A model generated the notes under the pieces. That model was not told the origin of the DNA, searched no databases, and was given only the letters and a program-made list of their open reading frames with translations. Below, piece after piece: positions 27,067 through 35,790 of a stretch of 64,000 bases of DNA. Where the stretch lies: contig NZ_DGUZ01000019.1 in assembly GCF_002394865.1 (NCBI RefSeq), positions 41,988 to 105,987 on the forward strand. Reading direction: 5' to 3'. Each line of letters begins with the position of its first letter. The first letter of the stretch is position 1. The position numbers and the translations under genes are program-made. Source of the stretch: Fibrobacter sp. UBA4297 (lineage in GTDB: Bacteria > Fibrobacterota > Fibrobacteria > Fibrobacterales > Fibrobacteraceae).

Positions 27067-27852
27067 ATGACACCAGAAGAAATGGAACAGTTACTCCGCA
27101 AGGAAGCGCAAGAACTCGTCAATACCGAGCCGCTTTCAAAGTTAATGCTCGAAGAGCAAGTCCTTAACCGCAAGAACTTTGCGGATATGCTCTGCGTGAC
27201 CCTCGCCTGTCAGCTCGCCGGTGAAGTCATCGACCGTGCTGAACTCGAGAAAATGTTCAGTGCCATGTACGAAAAGTATCCCAACCTGCTCCTTTGCGCG
27301 ACAAAGGACTTGCGAGCAACCGTTCTCCGCGACCCGGCCTGCACAAGCCACTTGGAACCGCTCCTTTTGTTCAAGGGCTTCCAGGGATTGCAGGCTTACC
27401 GCGTAGCCCACGTTCTGTGGGAAGAACATAGGCATTTCCCGGCAAAGATGCTCCAGAACATCATCAGCCGCAAGTTCGGCATGGACATCCACCCGGCAGC
27501 AAAAATTGGCCACGGGCTTTTGATTGACCATGCCACAAACATCGTAATTGGCGAAACAGCGACAGTCGGGAACAACGTAAGCTTTTTGCATGGAGTGACT
27601 TTGGGCGGTACCGGTAACGAAATTGGCGACCGTCACCCGAAAGTCGGTAACGGCGTGATGCTCGGCGCCCATGCGCAGTTGCTTGGCAACATCCACATTG
27701 GCGATGGCGCAAAAATTGGTGCAGGTGCTGTAGTGCTTCACGATGTCCCCGCTCATACGACGTATGCTGGCGTGCCAGCCGTCCAGGTAGGCCACCCACA
27801 CGACGAAATGCCAAGCTTCAACATGCAACAGGACTTCACTCGCGACATTTAA
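27067..27852 (+). CDS. cysE: Serine O-acetyltransferase
   Basis: 261 residues. Acetylates serine with acetyl-CoA, the first step of cysteine synthesis. An N-terminal helical domain (ALLLF-type segment HLEPLLLFKGFQGLQAYRVAHVLW, split here for the reader as HLEPLLLFKGF then QAYRVAHVLW) precedes the left-handed beta-helix. The helix carries GMDIHPAAKIGHGLLIDHAT, VIGETATVGNNVSFLHGVTL and GDRHPKVGNGVMLGAHAQLL. The catalytic DH pair and the active-site H in FLHG are present. The C-terminus ends with a phenylalanine-containing tail and Ile rather than the classic terminal Ile of the cysteine-synthase complex peptide. It is followed by nth on the same strand 48 bp later. Confidence 0.95.
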   Translation: MTPEEMEQLLRKEAQELVNTEPLSKLMLEEQVLNRKNFADMLCVTLACQLAGEVIDRAELEKMFSAMYEKYPNLLLCATKDLRATVLRDPACTSHLEPLLLFKGFQGLQAYRVAHVLWEEHRHFPAKMLQNIISRKFGMDIHPAAKIGHGLLIDHATNIVIGETATVGNNVSFLHGVTLGGTGNEIGDRHPKVGNGVMLGAHAQLLGNIHIGDGAKIGAGAVVLHDVPAHTTYAGVPAVQVGHPHDEMPSFNMQQDFTRDI

Positions 27853-27906
27853 CGAGGCTTCGCCGCAGTCACTAGTTTATAGCCTAGAAGAGCGAGATCC
27901 GTGCAA

Positions 27907-28533
27907 ATGAACAGAGCAGCGAAAATCAAATTTATCGGCGATAAGCTGGACGAGCTGTACCCGAATCCGCCCATTCCGCTAGATTTTACAAGCCCATTCA
28001 CGCTCCTCGTGGCTGTCGTTTTAAGCGCCCAGTGCACAGACATCCGCGTGAATCAGGTGACCGCGGTTCTCTTTAAAGAAGCAGACACGCCAGCCAAAAT
28101 GATTAAGCTCGGCGTTGACCGCATTGCCGAAATTATCAAGCCATGCGGTTTCTTTAACACCAAGAGCGTGAACATTTTCAAGCTCTCGCAAGCGCTCGTC
28201 GAAAAGTTCAAGGGCGAAGTCCCGCACACGTTCGAGGAACTTGAAAGCCTCCCTGGAGTCGGCCACAAGACGGCGAGCGTCATCATGAGCCACATCTTTA
28301 AGCTCCCGGCATTCCCGGTCGATACGCATATCCACCGCCTCGCCGAACGCTGGGGATTAAGCGACGGTTCGAGCGTCGAAAAGACCGAAGCAGATTTAAA
28401 AAAAGCTTTTCCCGAAAGCGAATGGGAAAAGCGTCATTTGCAAATCATTTATTTTGGGCGCAACTACTGCAAAGCGCGCGGGCACAAAGATGAAGAATGC
28501 CCAATATGCTCTGTCGTGAAAAAGCGCAAGTAA
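27907..28533 (+). CDS. nth: Endonuclease III, reduced iron-sulphur motif
   Basis: 208 residues from ATG 27907 (a GTG two codons earlier is possible). DNA glycosylase/AP lyase removing oxidised pyrimidines. The helix-hairpin-helix reads LESLPGVGHKTASVIMSH, with the catalytic Lys in GHKTA and the catalytic Asp in FPVDTHIHRLAERW. The end is CKARGHKDEECPICSVVKKR. Normal Nth has four Cys spaced 6-2-5; here only three occur, spaced 9 and 2, and the chain stops before a fourth. The cluster may be absent or altered. It lies downstream of cysE, possibly co-transcribed. Confidence 0.93.
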   Translation: MNRAAKIKFIGDKLDELYPNPPIPLDFTSPFTLLVAVVLSAQCTDIRVNQVTAVLFKEADTPAKMIKLGVDRIAEIIKPCGFFNTKSVNIFKLSQALVEKFKGEVPHTFEELESLPGVGHKTASVIMSHIFKLPAFPVDTHIHRLAERWGLSDGSSVEKTEADLKKAFPESEWEKRHLQIIYFGRNYCKARGHKDEECPICSVVKKRK

Positions 28534-28546
28534 CCCTAAAAAAGGA

Positions 28547-28574
28547 GATTCCCGCTCGGTGGCGGGAATGACAA
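28547..28574. repeat. GATTCCCGC...GCGGGAATGACA palindromic repeat
   Basis: GATTCCCGCTCGGTGGCGGG then AATGACAAAG after nth. Third copy of the family in the window; it sits directly beside the 41-nt hairpin module. Confidence 0.7.
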
Positions 28575-28580
28575 AGGAGC

Positions 28581-28621
28581 CGAGTGATGCAGAAACATGC
28601 TTGCATGTTTCTATATCCGAG
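28581..28621 (+). repeat. 41-nt hairpin module, copy 2
   Basis: CGAGTGATGC, then a 22-nt palindrome at 28591-28612 (arms AGAAACATGC and GCATGTTTCT around TT), then ATATCCGAG. It has the same layout as copies at 26906 and 33790. It lies between nth and the convergent DUF3300 gene. Confidence 0.75.
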
Positions 28622-28670
28622 GCGAACATGTCATGCCTCGAAGAGGAATGACAAAGGTGCGCAGAAGCCC

Positions 28671-29738
28671 TTACCTTCTACGCGATGGTGGCGGAGGGGG
28701 CGCATTGCGCGGACCGTGATGGTGTTCTGAACGACGAGAATTCCAGCGGTTGTTTTCATCGTCATTTGAGCTAGAAGCCTGCGGCGGAGGCGGTGTCGGC
28801 CGCCTATAATTCGATGGAGGCGGAGGCGTCGGTCGAGCATTGTTCGAAGGAGCCTGAGCGGAGGGCGCCATTCTTCTCAAGCCATTCGGTGCCTGTGGTG
28901 CCGGAGGCGCAGGAGGCGGTGCCGACGGTCGCCCATCCCACGACGAACGCGGACGCGGCGGCGGATTATCAAAGCGCCTCGGCGCGGGTCTGTCGTAATG
29001 CGGCCTATTATGGCGCGGTGGGCGCGCCGATTCATGAAAGCGACGGTGACGCGGAGGCGGTGCATAGCGATGCGGATGGCGGTAATGCGGGCGGCGATGC
29101 ACCCAATCGTAATAGAACGGATCCCAGCCCCAGTAAACGAGACCGGCCCCAGTCCAAACGCCATTCACATAACGCAAGCGGAAACTACCGTCCGAAACAA
29201 CGTAATAGACAACACGCGGGTCGTATTCCGGAACGTACACATATTCTTCGCGAACCGGCTGAATCGACACGTTGTCATCAACCTTCACAGCAATTTTATC
29301 ATCACTATTCAAATAGCCATTCTTGTGGGCGACCTTGCGCATTCTCTGCACAGCATCCATCACATCGGCTTTTTGCATTTCGACCGCTTCGCCGAGCTGG
29401 TTTGCCCACGTCGCATATTTTGCAAGCTTGCGGAGGACATCCGGGAACGGGATAAGCGCAATCACCGACTCATCGTAATCGAGCTCGGCTCGTTCAATTG
29501 CAGCCGCCAAATCATCACCCTTCAAATGGCGATTTGCAGTTGCAAACGCAGATGCACTCGGAAGGTCTTCGCCATGCGTTGTCGCATCCAATACGTGCAC
29601 CAAGAGCGGGTCCGGATAAAGCGCAATCGTCGAAACGAGCGTATCCAGTTCCGAAGGCGTATAGCGCGTCTGGGCGTTCGCCAATCCTGCCAAAAGAAAC
29701 ACCAATGGCAAAACGTATTTTAACGTCTTTTTAAACAT
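28671..29738 (-). CDS. DUF3300 protein with Pro/Arg/His-rich tail
   Basis: About 355 residues from ATG 29738, chosen because GGAGG lies just upstream and a signal peptide starts there (MFKKTLKYVLPLVFLLAGL). The DUF3300 core shows YTPSELDTLVSTIALYPDPLL, then AELDYDESVIALIPFPDVL, then YVYVPEYDPRVVYYV. The final ~140 residues are a low-complexity tail rich in Pro, His, Arg and Ser (for example APPPRHRRFHESARPPRHN), expected to be disordered. The family role is unknown; it is exported. It follows the TPR gene 75 bp downstream, probably one unit. Confidence 0.85.
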   Translation of the reverse strand: MFKKTLKYVLPLVFLLAGLANAQTRYTPSELDTLVSTIALYPDPLLVHVLDATTHGEDLPSASAFATANRHLKGDDLAAAIERAELDYDESVIALIPFPDVLRKLAKYATWANQLGEAVEMQKADVMDAVQRMRKVAHKNGYLNSDDKIAVKVDDNVSIQPVREEYVYVPEYDPRVVYYVVSDGSFRLRYVNGVWTGAGLVYWGWDPFYYDWVHRRPHYRHPHRYAPPPRHRRFHESARPPRHNRPHYDRPAPRRFDNPPPRPRSSWDGRPSAPPPAPPAPQAPNGLRRMAPSAQAPSNNARPTPPPPSNYRRPTPPPPQASSSNDDENNRWNSRRSEHHHGPRNAPPPPPSRRR

Positions 29739-29813
29739 AGGAACCTCCTTATCCTTAAAATACATCTTATTAGATGCCGCCGACCACCCCTTGGTTTCAA
29801 GATTATCCAAAAA

Positions 29814-30815
29814 CTACTTTTGATTTGCCCAAATCAAGTAATCCTTGAGGCCCTCGATTTGCTTTTTATCCAACTGGAACGATGCTGTCGGATAATCCAG
29901 AAGGAGCATATCGTAAAAAACGAATTCATCCAACTTATCCGCTTCAATAACCTTAACGAGTCTTTTCAGTACGTCAACGGAATCTACAAGAGCCTTATCG
30001 CCTATAAACGGAAGGAACCCCATCAAGCATTCCCTATACATTGCTTGAGGCATTGAATACTTTTTTGCCTTCGCCTTATACACGGGTTCATAAAACCATG
30101 CCGCTTGAACAAATGCATAATACGACCAAATCGAGTCGGCAACAATATTCACATTCCCCGTAACAGAATCCCTGGACATCCTTACCTGCGGGTTAAAAGT
30201 CCAATTCTTAATATTCAAGCCATTTAATCCGTAAATTTCCTTGCGCAACGCTTCCAATCGCGGGTTATTGCGATTCAGGACTTTTGCAATAGAAATTTCA
30301 TCAAGAGCTTTTTCCTTTTGGCCCTTGATTTTATAGACATCGGCAAGCAACCAGTGTGCGAGAAAATCTACATAGTTTGCCTCAATCGCCTTTTTATACC
30401 AAAGTTCAGCCTTGTCCCAATTTTCTTCGATCCCGTAAGTCTGACCAATATAGGTTATAGCGCTATACAATTTCGGATCCTCTTGCAAAGCCAGCGTATA
30501 GGCATCACGTGCCTTGGCATACTGATGGGACCCAAAATAATTTTCAGCCTTGTCGAGTAATTTTTTAGCCTCGCCCGTAGCCTTAATCGCTTTCACATCA
30601 TAGCTATCGCCATTTTTCTCACGGTAGACCGGGTAGTTTATCAGCCGGCTTCGATCAGGCACTGGAATTGGTTTATCCAAATACTTTAACGAGTAAAGAG
30701 TTTTTGACTCTTTAATGATTTCCATCGCCTCTTGCAAAGGATTTTCATCTTTGGCAAACGAAAGCGCCACAAGCGCACATATTAAAATCAGAATTTTACT
30801 TTTCATAGATCCCAT
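29814..30815 (-). CDS. Exported TPR-repeat protein
   Basis: 333 residues (alternative start three codons later). The signal peptide MKSKILILICALVALSFAKD is followed by TPR helices at about 80-190, such as YFGSHQYAKARDAYTLALQE, DPKLYSAITYIGQTYG and WDKAELWYKKAIEANYVDF. The C-terminal half (CLMGFLPFIGDKALVDSVDV) is not recognised. Probably a periplasmic scaffold. The DUF3300 gene lies directly downstream. Confidence 0.75.
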   Translation of the reverse strand: MGSMKSKILILICALVALSFAKDENPLQEAMEIIKESKTLYSLKYLDKPIPVPDRSRLINYPVYREKNGDSYDVKAIKATGEAKKLLDKAENYFGSHQYAKARDAYTLALQEDPKLYSAITYIGQTYGIEENWDKAELWYKKAIEANYVDFLAHWLLADVYKIKGQKEKALDEISIAKVLNRNNPRLEALRKEIYGLNGLNIKNWTFNPQVRMSRDSVTGNVNIVADSIWSYYAFVQAAWFYEPVYKAKAKKYSMPQAMYRECLMGFLPFIGDKALVDSVDVLKRLVKVIEADKLDEFVFYDMLLLDYPTASFQLDKKQIEGLKDYLIWANQK

Positions 30816-30865
30816 TCCTTCTTAGTTTAGTCTACTAAAACAAAATACAAAATAATCACAATAAA

Positions 30866-30894
30866 ACAAAAGACCCCGACGGTTAAGCCGAGGT
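30866..30894 (-). terminator. Terminator after glnS
   Basis: On the minus strand ACCTCGGC pairs with GTCGGGGT (two G-T pairs) and is followed by CTTTTG. It lies between glnS and the TPR gene. Confidence 0.55.
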
Positions 30895-30904
30895 AATAAG
30901 ATTC

Positions 30905-30994
30905 AGTAATAAGTGGTTAGTGATTAGTGGTTAGGAATGTAATAGAAATGTTCTAATTACAATTCCTTCCTACCGCCTACTGTCTACTTCCTAC
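30905..30994. repeat. Intergenic repeat tract with CTACTGTCTACTTCCTAC, copy 2
   Basis: AGTGGTTAGTGATTAGTGG followed further on by CTTCCTACCGCCTAC and CTACTGTCTACTTCCTAC. It combines the two classes of short repeat seen elsewhere. Confidence 0.55.
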
Positions 30995-31001
30995 TATTTA
31001 A

Positions 31002-32669
31002 TTACTTTGTCGGGTTGAAAGAATCTTTCAATCCCACAGTTCTGTTGAATACGAGGTGACCCGGCTTGGAGTCTTCGCTATCGAGGCAGAAGTAGCCCTG
31101 ACGCATAAACTGGAAGCGGTCTTCGAGCTTCGCGTCGGCAAGAGCGGGTTCCACCTTCGCTTGCTTAATGACCATGGAATTCGGGTTCAGGTAATCGTGC
31201 CAGTCTTCGCCTTCCGGAACCTGAGACGGATCTTCGAGCGTGAACAAGTTATCGATGAGGCGCACTTCGGCATCCACAGCGTGTGCAGCAGAGACCCAGT
31301 GGATCGTGCCCTTGACCTTGCGGCCATCCGGAGATTCGCCACCCTTGCTCTGCGGGTCATAGACGCAGTGGATTACCTTGACCTTGCCGTCTGCATCCTT
31401 TTCGACGCTCTTGCAAGTGACAAAGTAAGCGCCCTTGAGGCGGACTTCGCCTTCCGGCTTCAAGCGGAAGTACTTCTTCGGCGGTTCTTCCATAAAGTCG
31501 TCAGCTTCGATGTAGAGTTCACCGCTGAACGGCACCTTGCGGGTTCCTGCGTTCGGGTCATTCGGGTTGTTCTCGACTTCGATCATTTCGACCTTGCCCG
31601 CTTCCCAGTTGTCAATCACGAGCTTGACCGGATCAATCACGGCCATCACGCGGTTAGCGGTCTGGTTCAATTCTTCGCGGATGCAGAAGTAAAGGAGGTT
31701 CACATCGACCATGGAGTCGGCCTTGGAAACACCGATGCGGCTGCAGAACTCGCGGATGGAACTCGGGGTAAAGCCACGGCGGCGGAAACCGCAAACGGTC
31801 GGCATACGCGGGTCGTTCCAGCCAAGCACAGCCTTTGTCTGCACAAGTTCGAGGAGCTTCCTCTTACTCATCATCGTGTACGTGAGGTTCAAGCGAGCAA
31901 ATTCAATCTGCTGCGGACGGTTCTGCAAACCAAGTTCAATGAGGAACCAGTCATAAAGCGGACGGTGGGCTTCGAACTCGAGCGTGCAGATGGAGTGCGT
32001 GATGCCTTCGATCCAGTCGCTGATCGGGTGGGCAAAGTCGTACATCGGGTAGATGCACCACTTGTCGCCAGTGCGATGGTGCGTGCAATGCTTGATGCGG
32101 TAGATGACCGGGTCGCGCATGTTCATGTTCGGGCTTGCGAGGTCAACCTTGGCACGGAGGCACTTTTCACCGTCGGCGTACTTGCCGTCGCGCATTTCGT
32201 GGAAGAGCTTCATGTTCTCTTCGACGCTGCGGTCGCGGTAGGGGCTCGGGCGGGAGGGCTTGCCAGCATCGTTGCCGCGGTATTCCTGCATTTCGTCGCG
32301 AGTCAAATCTTCGACGTAAGCCTTGCCCATTTCAATCATCTTTTCGGCAAAGGCGTAAATCTGGTCGTAGTAGTCGCTTGCGAAAAATTCTTCTTTCCAT
32401 TCAAAGCCGAGCCACTTCACGTCTTCGCGGATGGAATCGACGTATTCCACATCTTCCTTGGTCGGGTTCGTGTCGTCGAAGCGGAGGTTCGTAAAGCCGC
32501 CGAACTTCTTGGCAGTGCCGAAGTTCAAGCAGATGGACTTGGCGTGGCCAATGTGAATGTAGCCGTTCGGTTCGGGCGGGAAACGCGTCAACACGTGATC
32601 GCGCTTGCCGGTCTGGAGGTCGTTAACGATAATGTCCTGAATAAAATTCGAAGATTCGGGGATTTCCAT
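31002..32669 (-). CDS. glnS: Glutaminyl-tRNA synthetase
   Basis: 555 residues, standard length. Charges tRNA-Gln with glutamine. Class I motifs: PPEPNGYIHIGHAKSICLNF (HIGH box) and MMSKRKLLELV (KMSKS box). The family-typical VDSIREDVKWLGFEW, RDPVIYRIKHCTHHRTGDKW and the anticodon-binding C-terminal barrels (FSGELYIEADDFMEEPPKKY) are present. A dedicated GlnRS means the organism need not rely only on the GatCAB route for Gln-tRNA. A long open frame on the opposite strand is a coding shadow. Confidence 0.97.
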   Translation of the reverse strand: MEIPESSNFIQDIIVNDLQTGKRDHVLTRFPPEPNGYIHIGHAKSICLNFGTAKKFGGFTNLRFDDTNPTKEDVEYVDSIREDVKWLGFEWKEEFFASDYYDQIYAFAEKMIEMGKAYVEDLTRDEMQEYRGNDAGKPSRPSPYRDRSVEENMKLFHEMRDGKYADGEKCLRAKVDLASPNMNMRDPVIYRIKHCTHHRTGDKWCIYPMYDFAHPISDWIEGITHSICTLEFEAHRPLYDWFLIELGLQNRPQQIEFARLNLTYTMMSKRKLLELVQTKAVLGWNDPRMPTVCGFRRRGFTPSSIREFCSRIGVSKADSMVDVNLLYFCIREELNQTANRVMAVIDPVKLVIDNWEAGKVEMIEVENNPNDPNAGTRKVPFSGELYIEADDFMEEPPKKYFRLKPEGEVRLKGAYFVTCKSVEKDADGKVKVIHCVYDPQSKGGESPDGRKVKGTIHWVSAAHAVDAEVRLIDNLFTLEDPSQVPEGEDWHDYLNPNSMVIKQAKVEPALADAKLEDRFQFMRQGYFCLDSEDSKPGHLVFNRTVGLKDSFNPTK

Positions 32670-32822
32670 AACAGGGTCCTTTTAAAATTTTACGAGGGAA
32701 ATTTAGAAAATAGAAAATAGACGAGAGACGTGAGACGTGAGGAAATAGTGGCAATATAAGGTTATTGAACTTAGGGCTTAGACTGAACAATCTTTGACAA
32801 GCATTTCTATTTTTACGCTAGA

Positions 32823-33737
32823 ATGGCAAATATTGGATATAGTTTTTTAATGGTACTGGCGGCATTTCTGTGGGGTTCCACATTTGTCGCTCAAATCGAA
32901 GGGAACGACGTCGGCCCGTTCGCTTTCGTGTGCATGCGAAATTTCATCGCCACAGGAGTCCTTTTCGGACTGGCGAAGGTATTGGACAAATTCAACAAAA
33001 GTCCTAGAAAACCGAAAACTAAAGAAGAAAACAGAGCTCTCTGGAAAGCAGGACTTTTCTGCGGGCTTACGCTTTTCTTTGCAATGAACTTGCAACAGAC
33101 AGGGCTTTTTCTCGGATGTTCAGCCGGGAAGGCTGGGTTCCTGACCGCGTGCTACATTATTTTCGTTCCGATTCTAAGCACATTTTTTGGCAAGAAGATT
33201 TCCCCAAAGATTTGGCTCTGCGTCGCCATTACAGTCGTAGGGCTATACCTGCTCTGCATCAAAGAAGATTTTACCATCCAGCCATCCGATATTATTCTGT
33301 TGCTTTGCGCGCTCGCCTTTGCGGCACACATTCTCGTCGTCGGAAAGTACGGCCCTTACATGGACAATGTGAGACTTTCGGCAATACAGTTTCTAGTGGT
33401 GGCGTCGCTTTCCATTTTCCCGATGTTTTTCGTGGACTTGAAAGGAAATTTTGCGGGGTTTGGCTCGGTGATAGACGTCTATTCGCAATTCAAGCCGTGG
33501 ATTCCGCTTTTGTACGCGGCCATCCTTTCGAGCGGTGTGGCGTTCACATTGCAAATTATCGCGCAAAACAAATTAAGGCCCACCATAGCATCGCTATTGA
33601 TGAGCCTTGAATCTGTATTTTCCGTGATTTCTGGATGGGTGATGCTCGGTGAGCGATTCACCCTTCAAGAAGCAATCGGATGCGTGCTAATGTTCACTGC
33701 CGTCATCCTTGCGCAAGTCAATATAAAACGCAGATAG
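32823..33737 (+). CDS. EamA/DMT-superfamily transporter
   Basis: 304 residues with ten hydrophobic helices in two EamA halves. The first half opens ALLWGSTF-like as MVLAAFLWGSTFVAQIEGND; the second ends SVFSVISGWVMLGERFTLQE, the classic E-x-[VIL] signature. These inner-membrane proteins export or import small metabolites; the substrate cannot be told. A TTGACA (32794-32799) lies upstream but its -10 would overlap the start. It is divergent from glnS. Confidence 0.88.
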   Translation: MANIGYSFLMVLAAFLWGSTFVAQIEGNDVGPFAFVCMRNFIATGVLFGLAKVLDKFNKSPRKPKTKEENRALWKAGLFCGLTLFFAMNLQQTGLFLGCSAGKAGFLTACYIIFVPILSTFFGKKISPKIWLCVAITVVGLYLLCIKEDFTIQPSDIILLLCALAFAAHILVVGKYGPYMDNVRLSAIQFLVVASLSIFPMFFVDLKGNFAGFGSVIDVYSQFKPWIPLLYAAILSSGVAFTLQIIAQNKLRPTIASLLMSLESVFSVISGWVMLGERFTLQEAIGCVLMFTAVILAQVNIKRR

Positions 33738-33789
33738 CCATTCGTTTTTACAAGACTTTACTGGATGGGGCAAAGCCCCAACTCTTCGG

Positions 33790-33830
33790 CTCGGTTATAA
33801 AAATGAGTATACTCATTTTTGCAACACTCG
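33790..33830 (-). repeat. 41-nt hairpin module, copy 3 (inverted)
   Basis: On the plus strand CTCGGTTAT, then a perfect 22-nt palindrome at 33799-33820 (arms AAAAATGAGTA and TACTCATTTTT), then GCAACACTCG. It has the same 9+22+10 layout as copies 26906 and 28581, read from the other strand. It lies between convergent genes, beside a GGGGCAAAGCCCC hairpin. Confidence 0.75.
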
Positions 33831-33876
33831 CCTTCTGAGTTGTCTTCACTGCGTTCAGGATGACGCGGAAACGGCA

Positions 33877-35394
33877 TTAGTCTTCTTTCTTGGCACGCTT
33901 TTTGATCATCACGAGCGTACCGAAGGTCAGCACAAAACCGAACAATAGCGAAAGTATTGCGCTACGGGTAAAGCCTGCGATAATGTAGGTGACAAATGAA
34001 ATCGCAGCCACAATAAGCACATACGGGATTTGCGTATTGACGTGATTCACGTGATTGCATTCTGCACCCGCACTTGCCATAATCGTCGTATCCGAAATCG
34101 GAGAGCTGTGGTCTCCGCAAACGGCACCCGCCATGCAAGCCGAAATCGAGATAACCATAAGGCTGTAATCCACACCGCCAAAAGCCGCCACGACAATCGG
34201 GATAAGGATACCGAACGTGCCCCAAGAAGTTCCCGTTGCAAAAGCGAGGAATGCCGCAATCACAAAGATAATCGCAGGCATAAAGTTCATGAATCCTGCG
34301 GCACTGCCCTTCACTAGGCCTGCCACAAATTCCTTTGCACCAAGCGCATCCGTCGTGCCCTTAAGCGTCCAAGCCAAAGCCAAAATCAAAATTGCAGGAA
34401 CCATCGCCTTAAAGCCATCCGGCAAGCAAGCCATGCAGTGACCGAAGCGCAATACGCGACGACTCATATAGAAACAAACGGTAAAGACAAACGCGCCAAA
34501 CGAGCCAATTGCAAGACCGACAGACGCATCACTAGAAGCAAAAGCATCGACAAAGCCCTTAGCCGCATCGCCTGACGCAAAATAGCCACCCGTATAAATC
34601 ATGCCCAGCACACAGAACACAATCAAAGATGCAATCGGCATCACAAGATCCAAAACTCTGCCTTTCGTTGATGTAAAATTCAAGTCTTCCAAATTCCCGC
34701 CAACAGCGTTTGTATGCATTTCATGCTTTTTCATCGGACCGATATTCACGTTCCAAATGACAACCAAGAACAACGTAAGAATTGTCAAAAGAGCATAAAA
34801 GTTAAACGGAATTGCCTTGATGAAAAGCGTAAGGCCATCCTCGCCTTCCACGAATCCCGAAACTGCAGCAGCCCAGGAGCTGATGGGTGCGATAATGCAA
34901 ATCGGAGCCGCGGTAGAGTCAATCAAATACGCGAGTTTTTCATGGCTCACCTTGAAGCGGTCTGTTACCGGGCGCATCACGCTACCGACAGTAAGGCAGT
35001 TGAAATAGTCATCGATAAAAATCAGGATTCCAAAGCAAATCGTCGCAATTTGCGCACCGACTTTTGACTTGATATGCGTTTTAGCCCAGTTGCCAAATGC
35101 GGCTGAACCACCCGCCCTATTCATGAGAGCGACCATTGCACCCAACATAACAAGGAATATGAGAATGCCCACGTTATAAGGGTCTGCAACTTTCGCAATC
35201 AAGCCATTCTTGAAAACGGCATCGAAGAATCCCGAGCCTGTTCCTTGGCAAAGAAGAAGTCCACCGACAATGACGCCCACAAAAAGCGACGAGTAAACTT
35301 CTTTACTGACAAGGGCGAGAATAATCGCGACAAGAGCCGGCACGAGAGCCCAGAAAGTTCCATAAGCCATTATTGTATTTGTGGCCTGTTCCAT
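33877..35394 (-). CDS. NhaC-family Na+/H+ antiporter-like transporter
   Basis: 505 residues, about 11-12 membrane helices. Segments such as WALVPALVAIILALVSKEVY, the MLGAMVALMNRAGGSAAFGN region, IDDYFNCLTVGSVMRPVTD and CGDHSSPISDTTIMASAGAE are characteristic of the NhaC/YuiF group of sodium-coupled exchangers. The conserved acidic residues in DDYFN and GDHSSPISDTT are present. Some relatives exchange organic acids or amino acids, so the ion pair is not certain. The upstream 57-residue gene ends 3 bp before its start and is likely co-transcribed. Confidence 0.87.
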   Translation of the reverse strand: MEQATNTIMAYGTFWALVPALVAIILALVSKEVYSSLFVGVIVGGLLLCQGTGSGFFDAVFKNGLIAKVADPYNVGILIFLVMLGAMVALMNRAGGSAAFGNWAKTHIKSKVGAQIATICFGILIFIDDYFNCLTVGSVMRPVTDRFKVSHEKLAYLIDSTAAPICIIAPISSWAAAVSGFVEGEDGLTLFIKAIPFNFYALLTILTLFLVVIWNVNIGPMKKHEMHTNAVGGNLEDLNFTSTKGRVLDLVMPIASLIVFCVLGMIYTGGYFASGDAAKGFVDAFASSDASVGLAIGSFGAFVFTVCFYMSRRVLRFGHCMACLPDGFKAMVPAILILALAWTLKGTTDALGAKEFVAGLVKGSAAGFMNFMPAIIFVIAAFLAFATGTSWGTFGILIPIVVAAFGGVDYSLMVISISACMAGAVCGDHSSPISDTTIMASAGAECNHVNHVNTQIPYVLIVAAISFVTYIIAGFTRSAILSLLFGFVLTFGTLVMIKKRAKKED

Positions 35395-35397
35395 AAA

Positions 35398-35571
35398 TTA
35401 CTTTTCCTCTGGTTTTAAGGATTTGAGCGGATTTTTAATTCCTGCATTTTCCAATTTTTGCAAAACTTCAATAGCGTAATCAATCGCATCCAAGGAATGC
35501 GAACTCGCGTACATTCTCAAGTCAGAAAGTGCATAGATAGCCCTCTGGTTATTCATTTTTTTTTCCGACAT
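35398..35571 (-). CDS. 57-residue hypothetical protein
   Basis: From ATG 35571, supported by AAAGGAGA just upstream (an ATG eight codons earlier lacks one). The sequence NNQRAIYALSDLRMYASSHS then DAIDYAIEVLQKL looks like two amphipathic helices. It ends KPLKSLKPEEK-like and is soluble. It stands directly before the NhaC-type antiporter with 3 bp between. No family recognised. Confidence 0.55.
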   Translation of the reverse strand: MSEKKMNNQRAIYALSDLRMYASSHSLDAIDYAIEVLQKLENAGIKNPLKSLKPEEK

Positions 35572-35715
35572 AAAATTCTCCTTTGCATTTTTCAAAAAAA
35601 TACCTAAAAAATCTAATTATTGCACGAAAATAAAATTGCATTTTTCGTCAAAAAAAGTCTCTAACTACAACAAGACCCTGTAAGGCTCCTCCTAATGGAG
35701 GATGACAGCTTTCCT

Positions 35716-35781
35716 CCCTAACCACTAGCCACTAACCACTTCCTACTGTCTACTTCCTACTGTCTACCGCCTATTTCCTAC
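35716..35781. repeat. Intergenic repeat tract with CTACTGTCTACTTCCTAC, copy 3
   Basis: CTAACCACTAGCCACTAACC then CTACTGTCTACTTCCTAC and CTGTCTACCGCCTA, just upstream of the thiC promoter. The rest of this 283-bp gap is AT-rich sequence and a small CCTCCTAATGGAGG hairpin. Confidence 0.6.
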
Positions 35782-35790
35782 TTAATTATC

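Noticed and set aside
28793..29723. Plus-strand frames opposite the DUF3300 gene
   Set aside because: Low-complexity products of the GC-rich Pro/His/Arg codons; DUF3300 is recognisable on the minus strand.
31056..32720. 554-codon open frame opposite glnS
   Set aside because: The minus strand encodes a full glutaminyl-tRNA synthetase with HIGH and KMSKS boxes; the opposite frame is a by-product of codon bias.
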